Shown here one piece after another: positions 7,539 through 16,291 of a stretch of DNA of 64,000 nucleotides. How positions within the stretch are numbered: the stretch's first letter is position 1; the number at the start of each line of letters is the position of its first letter. Under the pieces are notes generated by a model. The model had not been told where the DNA came from. It made no database searches and was given only the letters and a program-made list of their open reading frames with translations. The position numbers and the translations under genes were made by a program. Source of the stretch: Mesorhizobium sp. (GTDB taxonomy: Bacteria; Pseudomonadota; Alphaproteobacteria; Rhizobiales; Rhizobiaceae); contig NZ_SUHQ01000005.1 in assembly GCF_004962245.1 (NCBI RefSeq), forward strand, positions 62,001-126,000, in the 5' to 3' direction.

Positions 7539-8090
7539 TCAGGCGGCGTTCGACCCTGTCACCTGAGCCGAGATCGCATCCGGGCCAAACTCGTCTTCGC
7601 CGGAAATCTTCAGGATTTCCTGCAGCCGGGTGCGGGCACGGCTGACGCGGCTCTTGATCGTTCCGACCGCGCAGCCGCAGATCTCGGCGGCTTCCTCATA
7701 GGAAAAGCCCGAAGCACCGATGAGGATGATGGCCTCGCGCTGATCCTCGGGCAGTTGCTCGAGCGCGCCACGAAAATCCTTGAGGTCAAGCTGGCCGTGT
7801 TGGGCCGGATGGACGGCTAGCCTGGCCGTCATGATACCGTCGCTGTCCTGGACCTCGCGGCCGCGCTTGCGCATCTGCGAATAGAATTCATTGCGCAGGA
7901 TGGTGAACAGCCACGCCTTCAGATTGGTGCCCGGTTCAAAACTTTCATGCTTGTCCCAGGCTTTGACCAACGTTTCCTGCACAAGATCGTCGGCTTTGTC
8001 GGCGTTTTGCGTCAACGACACGGCAAAGGCCCGCAGGCTCGGAATCGAGCCGAGCAGATCGGTCTTGAAGCTCTGGGAGACGGCCGCCAT
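7539..8090 (-). CDS. ecfG: General stress response sigma factor EcfG (ECF15 group)
   Basis: 183 residues. Region 2 has DKADDLVQETLVKAW and NLKAWLFTILRNEFYSQMRKR. Region 4 has LPEDQREAIILIGASGFSYEEAAEICGCAVGTIKSRVSRAR. This is the standard EcfG architecture, and the nepR gene directly upstream confirms it. The start lies 3 bp after the nepR stop, with AAGGA inside the end of nepR, so the two are translationally coupled. EcfG directs RNA polymerase to GGAAC-N17-GTT promoters, of which ten are seen within 9.4 kb. It is held inactive by NepR until phosphorylated PhyR captures NepR. Confidence 0.95.
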   Translation of the reverse strand: MAAVSQSFKTDLLGSIPSLRAFAVSLTQNADKADDLVQETLVKAWDKHESFEPGTNLKAWLFTILRNEFYSQMRKRGREVQDSDGIMTARLAVHPAQHGQLDLKDFRGALEQLPEDQREAIILIGASGFSYEEAAEICGCAVGTIKSRVSRARTRLQEILKISGEDEFGPDAISAQVTGSNAA

Positions 8091-8093
8091 GCC

Positions 8094-8288
8094 TCAGTCC
8101 TTTTTCCGTGCAGGTTGGGCCTGTTCCAACTGACTGAGCAATTGGGCGAAGCGATCCGGCACACTGTCGGAGACCAGCTCGTCGTAGTATTGTTTGAGTT
8201 TGCGGCCGATTTCCGAGTTTGGCCCGAGTGGGTCACCGGAAGCAGCCCGGCGCCGGTTTACGGCGCCAGCCGTGGTATCTTTCGTCAT
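8094..8288 (-). CDS. nepR: Anti-sigma factor NepR
   Basis: 64 residues from the ATG at 8288; a longer reading from 8345 adds 19 residues with no family likeness. The core IGRKLKQYYDELVSDSVPDRFAQLLSQL carries the two NepR helices that clamp EcfG and dock into PhyR. The N-terminus is short, polar and probably disordered. First gene of the nepR-ecfG operon, with a matching EcfG-type promoter upstream, giving positive autoregulation of sigma and anti-sigma together. Confidence 0.92.
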   Translation of the reverse strand: MTKDTTAGAVNRRRAASGDPLGPNSEIGRKLKQYYDELVSDSVPDRFAQLLSQLEQAQPARKKD

Positions 8289-8381
8289 GTCTTCATTTCG
8301 CCCTCTTGTTCCCAGCACCCTGCCGCCCTTCAATACGCAAAGCAAGCGACACCCCTCGTCTGGCTGCCCATCCCGACCTCA

Positions 8382-8406
8382 AACGCCGTCCCTTTATATA
8401 AGTTCC
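8382..8406 (-). promoter_or_regulatory. EcfG-type promoter for nepR-ecfG
   Basis: Minus strand: GGAAC at 8406-8402, a 17-bp spacer and GTT at 8384-8382. It lies 8 bp from the GGAAC of the oppositely directed phyR promoter. Confidence 0.9.
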
Positions 8407-8414
8407 CCAGCATC

Positions 8415-8439
8415 GGAACTTTTTCGGAAAGCCGGCGTT
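8415..8439 (+). promoter_or_regulatory. EcfG-type promoter for phyR
   Basis: GGAAC at 8415-8419, a 17-bp spacer and GTT at 8437-8439, about 83 bp before the phyR ATG. With the mirror-image site at 8382-8406 it forms a symmetric divergent promoter in which both -35 elements lie back to back. Confidence 0.9.
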
Positions 8440-8521
8440 TTTGTTTTCAGGGTTTATTCTCGGGGCTAGCAATCACGTTGGTCATCAATAGATGCAATCA
8501 CGTCAGAGGGAGACGTCTACC

Positions 8522-9316
8522 ATGAGCCTATCCGCAACCATCGCTCCGCACCTGCCGTTCCTGCGTCGCTTCTCGCGGGCTGTTTCCGGATCGCAGGAGA
8601 GTGGCGACGCGCTGGTCGCCGCAATGCTCGAAGCTATCATCGCCGACGTCGACATCTTTCCAGACGCGTCGAACGACCGCATCGCGATCTACAAGGTCTT
8701 CGCCAGGCTCTTCACCTCGGTCGCCATCCGCGTTCCGCAAGAGCAACCGCAGTCGGCGTGGGAACAGCGCGCCGCCGCCAACCTGAACGCGATCTCACCC
8801 CGCCCCCGCCAAGCCTTCCTGCTGGTCGCCGTCGAAGGTTTCAGCGAAGACGAGGCGGCGGAAATTCTCGACGTCGACGATCAGGAGTTCTCCGAACTTC
8901 TCGCCGAGGCCAGCAACGAGATTTCCCGTCAGGTGGCAACCGACGTGCTGATCATCGAGGACGAGCCGCTGATCGCCATGGACATCGAACAAATGGTCGA
9001 AAGCCTGGGCCATCGCGTCGTCGGAACTGCGCGTACCCACGCCGAGGCGGTGGCGATGTTCGCAAAGACGCGACCAAGGATGGTGCTGGCCGACATCCAG
9101 CTTGCCGACGGCAGCTCGGGCATCGAAGCAGTGAACGAGATCCTGTCGTCCACGTCGGTGCCGGTGATCTTCATCACTGCCTTTCCCGAGCGCCTTCTGA
9201 CTGGCGAGCGGCCGGAGCCGGCTTTCCTCGTCACCAAGCCGTTCAATCCGGACATGGTCAAGGCGCTGATCAGCCAGGCGCTGTTCTTTGACCGGCATGC
9301 GAAAGCCGCTGCATAG
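8522..9316 (+). CDS. phyR: Anti-anti-sigma response regulator PhyR
   Basis: 264 residues. The N-terminal sigma-like domain (about 1-135) mimics regions 2 and 4 of EcfG. The C-terminal receiver domain (about 142-260) has acidic pair IEDEP, phospho-acceptor Asp191 in LADIQLADG and Lys239 in VTKPF. When phosphorylated by HWE kinases, the receiver releases the sigma-like domain, which sequesters NepR and frees EcfG. GGGAGA lies upstream of the ATG at 8522. Divergent from nepR-ecfG, as in most Rhizobiales. Confidence 0.96.
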   Translation: MSLSATIAPHLPFLRRFSRAVSGSQESGDALVAAMLEAIIADVDIFPDASNDRIAIYKVFARLFTSVAIRVPQEQPQSAWEQRAAANLNAISPRPRQAFLLVAVEGFSEDEAAEILDVDDQEFSELLAEASNEISRQVATDVLIIEDEPLIAMDIEQMVESLGHRVVGTARTHAEAVAMFAKTRPRMVLADIQLADGSSGIEAVNEILSSTSVPVIFITAFPERLLTGERPEPAFLVTKPFNPDMVKALISQALFFDRHAKAAA

Positions 9317-9349
9317 CAAACCGGGGTAGGCGCAGCCTCACGGCGCCGC

Positions 9350-9403
9350 CCCGTCTTCTACAGATCGCCCGTCTTCTCCAGATCGTCCGTTTTCCACAGA
9401 CCG
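9350..9403. repeat. Three 18-bp tandem units downstream of phyR
   Basis: Units 9350-9367 and 9368-9385 differ at one base (CCCGTCTTCT(A/C)CAGATCG). The third, 9386-9403, is diverged (TCCGTTTTCCACAGACCG). It lies in the non-coding gap between phyR and the DUF1328 gene. Confidence 0.8.
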
Positions 9404-9509
9404 AATGACGCTGGTCCCTTGCGGCCGGCGCACGTTCCTTGCGCCTCGAGCGTCCCGATTCAGTTCGGGCCGGAAAGCTTTCCAGGGATCGTCTTTTTCG
9501 GCAAATAGT

Positions 9510-9534
9510 GGAACAAACGGCAGCGAACGGCGTT
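9510..9534 (+). promoter_or_regulatory. EcfG-type promoter for the DUF1328 gene
   Basis: GGAAC at 9510-9514, a 17-bp spacer and GTT at 9532-9534, 30 bp before the ATG at 9564. Confidence 0.85.
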
Positions 9535-9563
9535 TTTGCCGTACCATTCGAAGGAGATGGATC

Positions 9564-9731
9564 ATGCTTTACTGGGCGCTCGTATTTCTCGTCGTAGCGA
9601 TCATTGCTGGCGCTCTCGGTTTCGGCGGCATTGCCGGCACCTCGGCTGGCATAGCGCAGATATTGTTTTTCGTTTTTCTCGCTTTCCTGGTCATTTCTCT
9701 TATCGCTGGCCTGTTCAAACGGGCGTCGTGA
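9564..9731 (+). CDS. DUF1328-family small membrane protein
   Basis: 55 residues, almost entirely hydrophobic, with two membrane helices separated by a Gly-rich turn ([14 protein letters not shown]) and a short basic end (FKRAS). This matches the YtjA/DUF1328 family. AAGGAG lies 9 bp before the ATG. Family members are widespread, small and stress-associated, with no defined biochemical role. The EcfG-type promoter makes it a direct general-stress target. Confidence 0.9.
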   Translation: MLYWALVFLVVAIIAGALGFGGIAGTSAGIAQILFFVFLAFLVISLIAGLFKRAS

Positions 9732-9834
9732 ACGCCAGGTGCGATCGAACACTGGGAGCCGCACCCCTCAAGCGGTTTCCAGCTACCGCCGGGCGGTGTC
9801 CTTCAACGGGACGTCGCTCGGCGGACCTCTTTTG

Positions 9835-9859
9835 GGAACCCATTTTTCCGTCAGCCGTT
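9835..9859 (+). promoter_or_regulatory. EcfG-type promoter for the PAS-HWE kinase
   Basis: GGAAC at 9835-9839, a 17-bp spacer and GTT at 9857-9859. The predicted start near 9867 leaves about 20 nt before the ATG at 9888. Confidence 0.82.
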
Positions 9860-9887
9860 CAGCCTGAATTGGGCGGGTGAAGTGCTG

Positions 9888-10919
9888 ATGCAATCCAGAA
9901 CCGGAGACATGAAAGATCGCGGACGGAGTGATGAGATTATCGCTTTACGTCCTGCTGAGGCCGGAATGCAGGTTGGTCAGGCCCTTCTCCATGCGCTGCG
10001 CAATGCAGGCATTTCGGTTCTCTATCAGGATCGCGAGATGAAAACCGTCTGGGCTCGCAACATGCGTCCGCCATGGGCTTCCGATACGGCCGACAGCGGC
10101 ATCTTGCCGCCGGCGCAAGCGGAGCGCATCGGTGCGGCCAAACGCAACGTCGTCGCATCCGGCAATCCGGAGCATCTTGAGCTCAGCATTCCTGCCGACG
10201 ACGGCGTTCGCTGGTTCCAGGTATGGGTAGATGCGGATCACGACGACGGCGGCGCCGTGCAGGGCGTCGTCACCACCATGGTCGAAACGACCGAACAGAA
10301 ACGTCGCGAGCAGACCCTTAAGACGCTGCTGCGCGAGGTCAGCCACCGTTCGAAGAACCTTTTGGCCATCATCCAGAGCATCGCCACCCAGACCAGCCGT
10401 TATTCGGACACGCTCACTGATTTCCTGACACGCTTTCGTGGCCGGCTGCAGTCGCTTGCCTCGTCCCAGGATCTGGTGACTTCGTCCAACTGGCGAGGAG
10501 CGGCACTGCGCGAACTGGTGTCCGGCCAGGTCGGCCGCTATGGAGCCGATCCGTTGCGCAGCCTGCGTTTCCGGGGTGCAAATCCGTACCTCAACCCCAA
10601 TGCCGCCCTGCATATAGGCTTGGCCATGCACGAGCTTGCCGTCAATTCGGTCAGCTACGGCGCTCTGTCGCGAACCGACGGATTCGTCGAGGTGACGGCC
10701 GATCTCACGGCCGCGTCCGCTGGCGAGACCGCCCTGTCGCTGGTATGGGCCGAAGCCATCGGAACCAACGACAATCAGCCCAGCGAGAAGCGTTTTGGCA
10801 GTGTCGCGCTCGAGCGCGTCGTGCCTGCATCGTTGAACGGTACGGCGACACTTGAAATCGCCGGAGGCCGCCTCGAGTATCGCCTTGTCGTTCCTCGCGG
10901 CAATTTCGAGACGGATTGA
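9888..10919 (+). CDS. PAS-domain HWE-family histidine kinase
   Basis: 343 residues from the ATG at 9888; a GTG two codons earlier is possible. A PAS-like sensor (about 20-125) ends in MVETTEQKRR. The HWE core follows, with phospho-acceptor His153 in EVSHRSKNLLAIIQSIA, an N-box HELAVNSVSYG and W-x-E as WAEA. The ATPase end is diverged (RFGSVALERVV). Cytoplasmic, no membrane segment. Its own gene has an EcfG-type promoter, so PhyR activation would raise the level of this potential PhyR kinase or phosphatase. Confidence 0.88.
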   Translation: MQSRTGDMKDRGRSDEIIALRPAEAGMQVGQALLHALRNAGISVLYQDREMKTVWARNMRPPWASDTADSGILPPAQAERIGAAKRNVVASGNPEHLELSIPADDGVRWFQVWVDADHDDGGAVQGVVTTMVETTEQKRREQTLKTLLREVSHRSKNLLAIIQSIATQTSRYSDTLTDFLTRFRGRLQSLASSQDLVTSSNWRGAALRELVSGQVGRYGADPLRSLRFRGANPYLNPNAALHIGLAMHELAVNSVSYGALSRTDGFVEVTADLTAASAGETALSLVWAEAIGTNDNQPSEKRFGSVALERVVPASLNGTATLEIAGGRLEYRLVVPRGNFETD

Positions 10920-11065
10920 ACGGACAACAGCCGAGCCAAAGGGGGCCGGGATCGATACCGGCCGCGCTGGCTTTAACCACCTGTTCACCATAAAGTCCGA
11001 TGCTGTTTTCCCAGACCACTCCACATGACGTTTTCGGCCGCAGTTCGCTGCGCAGCACAGGAGGA

Positions 11066-11248
11066 ATGGCTTTGACGGTCGCCGACATCAACAGGCTGGA
11101 ACAGGCCGCACGCGTTTCGATGGGCGGGTTTCAGGACCTCGAAGCATCCGCCATGCCGTCGCATATTGCTTCTCAGCCGTTCCTCCGTTTTGCCGCCTTT
11201 GCGCTGGTCGTGCTGACAGCCCTGGTCGTCACGCTCCAGTTGATCTAG
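11066..11248 (+). CDS. Small tail-anchored membrane protein
   Basis: 60 residues from the ATG at 11066, with AGGAGG 5 bp upstream. The first 35 residues are polar and helical (VADINRLEQAARVSMGGF). One C-terminal membrane segment (about 42-59) ends the protein. Family not recognised. It follows the HWE kinase by about 150 bp and may be co-transcribed; I saw no separate EcfG site. Confidence 0.62.
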   Translation: MALTVADINRLEQAARVSMGGFQDLEASAMPSHIASQPFLRFAAFALVVLTALVVTLQLI

Positions 11249-11329
11249 AGCACTCAAAATGGCCGGCTGCTTGTGTTTGCCTCATGTCGAAATGTTTCTC
11301 CAATTGATCGCGCGCCAGCCTGCGTCGCA

Positions 11330-11354
11330 GGAACTTTGGCGGATGTGGCCCGTT
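11330..11354 (+). promoter_or_regulatory. EcfG-type promoter for a small secreted protein
   Basis: GGAAC at 11330-11334, a 17-bp spacer and GTT at 11352-11354; the ATG is at 11378. Confidence 0.82.
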
Positions 11355-11377
11355 CCTATGGCGAAAGGACCTTCGCC

Positions 11378-11704
11378 ATGGAACACATCGCTGCCGTGCT
11401 GCTGGTCATCGGCTGTTCGAACACGATGACCGAGTGCCGTGAACTGCCCGTATCAGTGAGCGTTTTCGAAACCGCTCAGGAATGCACCGCCGAGCGCCCG
11501 TTCGCCTTGAGCGATGTGCAGGGTCAGGCTCCGCGTGTAATTGCCAAATGCCTTCCCGTCGATCCGGCGCTGGAGGATGATTACGACCAGATCGTCTGGA
11601 ATGTGCGTCCGGACGGCACGCTCGACGCTTCCGTGGAGATTTCCAACCTTGTGGTTGCCTCGAACGGTGCGCGCCCTGAAAAAGATTCTCTTAGCCAACA
11701 GTGA
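11378..11704 (+). CDS. Small probably exported Cys-containing protein, unknown family
   Basis: 108 residues from the ATG at 11378, with AAAGGA upstream. A short hydrophobic N-terminus (IAAVLLVIGC) leads into a polar domain with four cysteines (Cys near 13, 20, 36 and 58), which could form disulfides outside the cytoplasm. The rest reads as a small beta-rich domain. Not recognised. The EcfG-type promoter only 24 bp upstream of the start makes it a clear stress-regulon member. Confidence 0.68.
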   Translation: MEHIAAVLLVIGCSNTMTECRELPVSVSVFETAQECTAERPFALSDVQGQAPRVIAKCLPVDPALEDDYDQIVWNVRPDGTLDASVEISNLVVASNGARPEKDSLSQQ

Positions 11705-11784
11705 AATCGAGCAGGCAAAACCCTTTTTCGCATGATAAATGACGGATCGGACTACAAGTGAGGACACAAGCGAGGAGTAACTCT

Positions 11785-12027
11785 ATGCGGAAGTTGATTA
11801 TTGCGATGGTTGCCGTGGTCGCGGTCAGCGGTTGCAGCACCACCGAGCAGGATGTCGGCGTCGGCGCCGGAGTCGGCGCTCTGGCCGGCGGCCTGATTGG
11901 CGGCGGCAGGGGTGCGCTCGTCGGCGCAGCCGTCGGTGCCGGTTCCGGCCTGCTGGTGCGCAACCTGCGCAATGGCTATTGCCAGTACCGCGACAACCGT
12001 GGCCGCCTCTATACGGCTCGCTGCTGA
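11785..12027 (+). CDS. Glycine-zipper lipoprotein
   Basis: 80 residues from the ATG at 11785, with GAGGAG upstream. A lipobox VAVSGC predicts lipidation at Cys17. A glycine zipper follows (GVGAGVGALAGGLIGGGRGALVGAAVGAGSG-type, about residues 25-56), then a short C-terminal domain with two Cys (GYCQYRDNRGRLYTARC). The architecture resembles OsmB/YMGG-like stress lipoproteins, membrane-associated and usually osmotically or stationary-phase induced. It may share the promoter at 11330. Confidence 0.82.
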   Translation: MRKLIIAMVAVVAVSGCSTTEQDVGVGAGVGALAGGLIGGGRGALVGAAVGAGSGLLVRNLRNGYCQYRDNRGRLYTARC

Positions 12028-12120
12028 TTCCGGTCAAAACGCATGGAGCAATATAAGCGGGGGCCGGCTCGCCCGGTCTCCGCTTGGTGCCTTCGAAAAC
12101 TGCCGGTTCGCGGCAGCATT

Positions 12121-13782
12121 TCAATCCGATAGTGGAATCCTGATTTCCACGTTCAACCCGCCATCGTGAAAATTGCGGTTGATCGTACCGCGCAATTCGC
12201 GCGTGACGTTCAGATCGATCAGCTTGGTGCCAAACCCAGTTTTGACAGGTGCTTCGAGCTTCTTCTGGCCCGCTTCGCGCCAGTTGAGAACCAGCGTCCT
12301 GTCGCGCCTCCGGCCTTCGACCGACCAGTCGACCTTGAGCGCCCAGTCGCCCTTTCGGTTGTTGGCCGAATTGCCGGCTTCGCCATATTTCAGCGCGTTC
12401 GTGGCCAGTTCGTGGAAGGTCAGGCCGAGCGCTTGCGTCGTCGTCTCGTCGAGCAAAACCTCTGGCCCCGACAATATCCCCTCAGGAAGCTCCTTGCCGA
12501 ACACCTGGCCAAGCTCGATGCGCAACAGATCGCCGAGATCGGCCTTCTGCCAGCGCGAGCGCGTCAGCATGTCCTGGGAAGCCGCCATCGCTTGCAGCCG
12601 GGCCGAAAAAGAGGACGAGAACTCGTGGACGTCGGTGGCGTGCGACGCCGTCTGGCGCGCGATCGCCAGCACTCGCGTGATCGAGTTCTTGATACGGTGC
12701 TTCATCTCCTGCAGCATCAGGTCTTTTTCGAGTAGGCTCTTTTCCGTCGTCTCGTGAAGCAGAGAGACCGCGTCATAAGCCCGCTCCTGATAGCGTGCCA
12801 CCAGCGCGATGGCACCCGCGAGCAGCAACCCGAACAGGCCGAGCATCACTGGAATGGCGCGCGACGAGGGTTGCGAGAAGGCGCTTGTCGGCCTGAACAG
12901 GACGGTCCACGGCCGGCCGGCGACGGTGATCTCGCGGGAAACCAACAGCTTTTCGCCGAAGGTCGACACCGGCGGCGTCTCCGACTGGAACAAGAGATTG
13001 TTGGCGTCCACCTTGCCGTCATAGATTTCGATGTTGACCGGCAGCAGCGGCGTCCGGCTGAGCGCGGTCTGGAACAGGTCGCGGGCGCGGAAGGCCGCAT
13101 AGAGAAAGCCTGATGTCGAGGATGTGGATGCATTGATGCCGTCCGGCGCGGTTTCGACGTTGAGCCGCACGAAGACCAGGAAGCCGGTGAAGGTCTGCGC
13201 AGCACCTGTTCCCTCGCCAAGCTGCACGCGTCCGCTTGCATGCTGTTGGTCGTCGGCCATCGCCTTTTCGATCGCCTCGCGCCGCACCGGTTCGGTGAAC
13301 ATGTCGTAGCCGATGCTGGATTGGCTGGACGTGTCGAACGGCTCAAACTGCACGATGGGCGTGCGCCACGGCAGCGTCGTCGTAGCCGGATAGATCACAT
13401 GGCTGGCGCCATAGTCGTGCAGGAGGGTACGCTCGACCGCTGCCTCGTCGCCGGTTTTCACCAAACGGAGGAAGCCGATGCCGCGCAGGCCGGCGAAATT
13501 GCCGTCAATATCGAGCGCGCTGAAGAATGCCTTGAACTCGCCCCGCGAAATGCCGCCATTGCGGGCGTTGAACAGCGCCTGCGTCGATCGCAGCAGCGAC
13601 AGATGCAGGTCGATGCGGCTATCGATCCGGTTGAGCGCATCGTCCGCCGTCGCCTCGAATTTGATGCGCGCCGCTTCCTGCGTGGCGAAGTAGGCGAATC
13701 CCGCCATCGTCAGGCTGATCAGCGCGACGGCGATGAAAGCGACGATCGGAAAGAACTTCTTCAATTTGCTGCTACGGCCCAT
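12121..13782 (-). CDS. CHASE-domain HWE-family sensor histidine kinase
   Basis: 553 residues from the ATG at 13782; an upstream in-frame start at 13824 would add 14. A first membrane segment (about 10-32) precedes a periplasmic CHASE domain (about 45-270, with GLRGIGFLRLV, SSIGYDMFTEPVRREAIEKAM and GFLVFVRLN). A second segment follows near residues 300-320. The HWE core has phospho-acceptor His362 in EMKHRIKNSITRV, N-box HELATNALKYGEAG and W-x-E in NWREAG. CHASE domains bind small extracellular ligands. As an HWE kinase at the edge of the stress island it is a good candidate for the periplasmic input to PhyR. No EcfG site was seen upstream. Confidence 0.9.
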   Translation of the reverse strand: MGRSSKLKKFFPIVAFIAVALISLTMAGFAYFATQEAARIKFEATADDALNRIDSRIDLHLSLLRSTQALFNARNGGISRGEFKAFFSALDIDGNFAGLRGIGFLRLVKTGDEAAVERTLLHDYGASHVIYPATTTLPWRTPIVQFEPFDTSSQSSIGYDMFTEPVRREAIEKAMADDQQHASGRVQLGEGTGAAQTFTGFLVFVRLNVETAPDGINASTSSTSGFLYAAFRARDLFQTALSRTPLLPVNIEIYDGKVDANNLLFQSETPPVSTFGEKLLVSREITVAGRPWTVLFRPTSAFSQPSSRAIPVMLGLFGLLLAGAIALVARYQERAYDAVSLLHETTEKSLLEKDLMLQEMKHRIKNSITRVLAIARQTASHATDVHEFSSSFSARLQAMAASQDMLTRSRWQKADLGDLLRIELGQVFGKELPEGILSGPEVLLDETTTQALGLTFHELATNALKYGEAGNSANNRKGDWALKVDWSVEGRRRDRTLVLNWREAGQKKLEAPVKTGFGTKLIDLNVTRELRGTINRNFHDGGLNVEIRIPLSD

Positions 13783-13907
13783 GAATGGTTTTCGACCTTT
13801 ATGGGCAAGTCCTCGCGCCAACACAATGGCGCGGCCAAACCATCATGATGGCTGGCATATCACAAGGCTGGTCACATGGTCGGTATTTAGCCGGCTTACT
13901 TTAAGCT

Positions 13908-14702
<795 letters not shown>

Positions 14703-14719
14703 GATCGTTCCTCCCTATG

Positions 14720-14802
14720 GTTTTTTGCTTGAGCACGATCTCGTCCGAATACCGGTATCCACTTTCCGCTGACGCGGACCTTCGTTTCGGAATCATGCTC
14801 AC
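14720..14802. repeat. Mosaic intergenic repeat, inverted C module
   Basis: On the minus strand it reads GCATGATTCCGAAACGAAGG and continues like the C module at about 5128-5200. It fills the whole xylH-xylG gap and overlaps the xylH stop codon (14799-14801). Confidence 0.75.
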
Positions 14803-16130
14803 ACCCGCTTGCGGTAGACGGTGTCGAGCCAGACGGCGATCACCAGTACGGCGCCGACGACGACGCTTTGAAGCGGTGAATCGATGCCGAGCAACACCAT
14901 GCCGGATTGCAATGACTGCATCAGGAGTGCGCCCAGCATGGCGCCGAGCACCGTGCCGGAGCCGCCGGCAAGCGACGTGCCTCCAATGACCGCCGCCGCG
15001 ATGACCAAGAGTTCGTCCAGCGTACCCAGTGCATTGGTCGACGCATTGAGACGGGCCGATGCAATCGCCGCGCTGATTGCTGCCAGCACGCCCATGATCA
15101 TGAACACTTTCATGGTCACCCAGCGCGTGTTGATGCCGGCGAGTTCCGCCGCTTCCGGGTTGCCGCCGATGGCAAAGACATAGCGGCCGAAACGGGTGCG
15201 CCTGGTGATGAAGGTCATGACGATGCCCACAGTGACCGCCATCAGCACCGGTATGGCGATGCCATGGGCGATGAACAGGCCGCCTTCGGGGAGGGTGATG
15301 CCGTTCTGCTGGGCGTACCGGCGCACGATGCCGACCGGCCAGGGATAGGAATTGGCGATCCGGACGGCGCCAAGGATGGCGGCGCAAGCAACCACGCCGA
15401 GAAAGATTTCCGCCCAGACGGGGCGCAGTGGAAATTTGAACCGTTTGCGCTGCGACCGGCCGTTGAGCAGCATGAAGGCGACGGCCACACAGGCGAGAGC
15501 GCCGACGATCCAACTCGCGGTTGCCCCGATCGAGCCACGCGGCCCGCCACCCATGAGCTGGAAGGTGGCGTCCAGCGGCGCGACGGTGCGCCCGCTCGTC
15601 ATCAGCCACGCCATGCCACGCCAGATCAACAGCCCGCCCAACGTCACGATGAAGGCCGGAACCTCGAGATAGGCGATGATGAAGCCCTGGAGCGCGCCGA
15701 TCATGAGGCCGAGCGCCACACCGGCAGCCAGTGCGATGATCCATATCCAGGGACTTCCAAGTTGGAATCCCATGACGCGGATGAGGAATTCGGCCTGCGC
15801 CACGCCCATCACCATGCCGATCACGCCTTCGACGGAGCCGACTGAAAGATCGATGTTGCGCATCACGATGACCAGCACCATGCCGGTCGCCATGATCGCG
15901 ACCGAGGAGGTCTGCACCGACAGGTTCCAGAGATTGCGCGGCGTGAGGAAAAGCCCGCCCGACAGGATGTGAATTCCAAACCAGATGACCAGCAGCGCGC
16001 CGACCATGCCGAGCATGCGTATATCGAGCTCGGTTGCCTTGAGGAACCGTCCGACGGCGCTGAGTTCGGATTCACGCGCCCGGTCTTCGGCCGTTTTGGC
16101 GGCCGGTGGGTTGGATGCCGTGTCGGTCAT
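14799..16130 (-). CDS. xylH: Sugar ABC transporter permease (xylose type)
   Basis: 443 residues from the ATG at 16130 (GGAGG 6 bp upstream). About ten or more hydrophobic segments, with the BPD_transp_2 hallmarks VMRNIDLSVGSVEG, AYLEVPAFIVTLGGLLIWRG and GGNPEAAELAGINT near the end. The length and the extra central loop (about 205-260) match XylH rather than the shorter RbsC. Middle gene of a three-gene transporter operon. Confidence 0.88.
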   Translation of the reverse strand: MTDTASNPPAAKTAEDRARESELSAVGRFLKATELDIRMLGMVGALLVIWFGIHILSGGLFLTPRNLWNLSVQTSSVAIMATGMVLVIVMRNIDLSVGSVEGVIGMVMGVAQAEFLIRVMGFQLGSPWIWIIALAAGVALGLMIGALQGFIIAYLEVPAFIVTLGGLLIWRGMAWLMTSGRTVAPLDATFQLMGGGPRGSIGATASWIVGALACVAVAFMLLNGRSQRKRFKFPLRPVWAEIFLGVVACAAILGAVRIANSYPWPVGIVRRYAQQNGITLPEGGLFIAHGIAIPVLMAVTVGIVMTFITRRTRFGRYVFAIGGNPEAAELAGINTRWVTMKVFMIMGVLAAISAAIASARLNASTNALGTLDELLVIAAAVIGGTSLAGGSGTVLGAMLGALLMQSLQSGMVLLGIDSPLQSVVVGAVLVIAVWLDTVYRKRV

Positions 16131-16238
16131 GATGTCCTCCCACCGGGTTGCCGTCTGGCGCGGATGCCGGAACACGATGCTATTTGCTTTCCCCAATCAT
16201 TTGAAGCGGAAGTCATTTGAAGCGGAAAGCCTTTTGAA

Positions 16239-16268
16239 GAACGCCGCGGCCTGACAGCCGCGGCGTTC
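16239..16268 (-). promoter_or_regulatory. Intercistronic hairpin between xylF and xylH
   Basis: A 12-bp stem (GAACGCCGCGGC / GCCGCGGCGTTC) with a 6-nt loop and no U-run. Such hairpins commonly stabilise the upstream mRNA so that the binding protein is made in excess over the membrane parts. A 17-bp direct repeat (ATTTGAAGCGGAA(A)GTC-like) lies at about 16198-16230. Confidence 0.6.
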
Positions 16269-16291
16269 GTTTCCTTGCGAAGTGATCGCGA

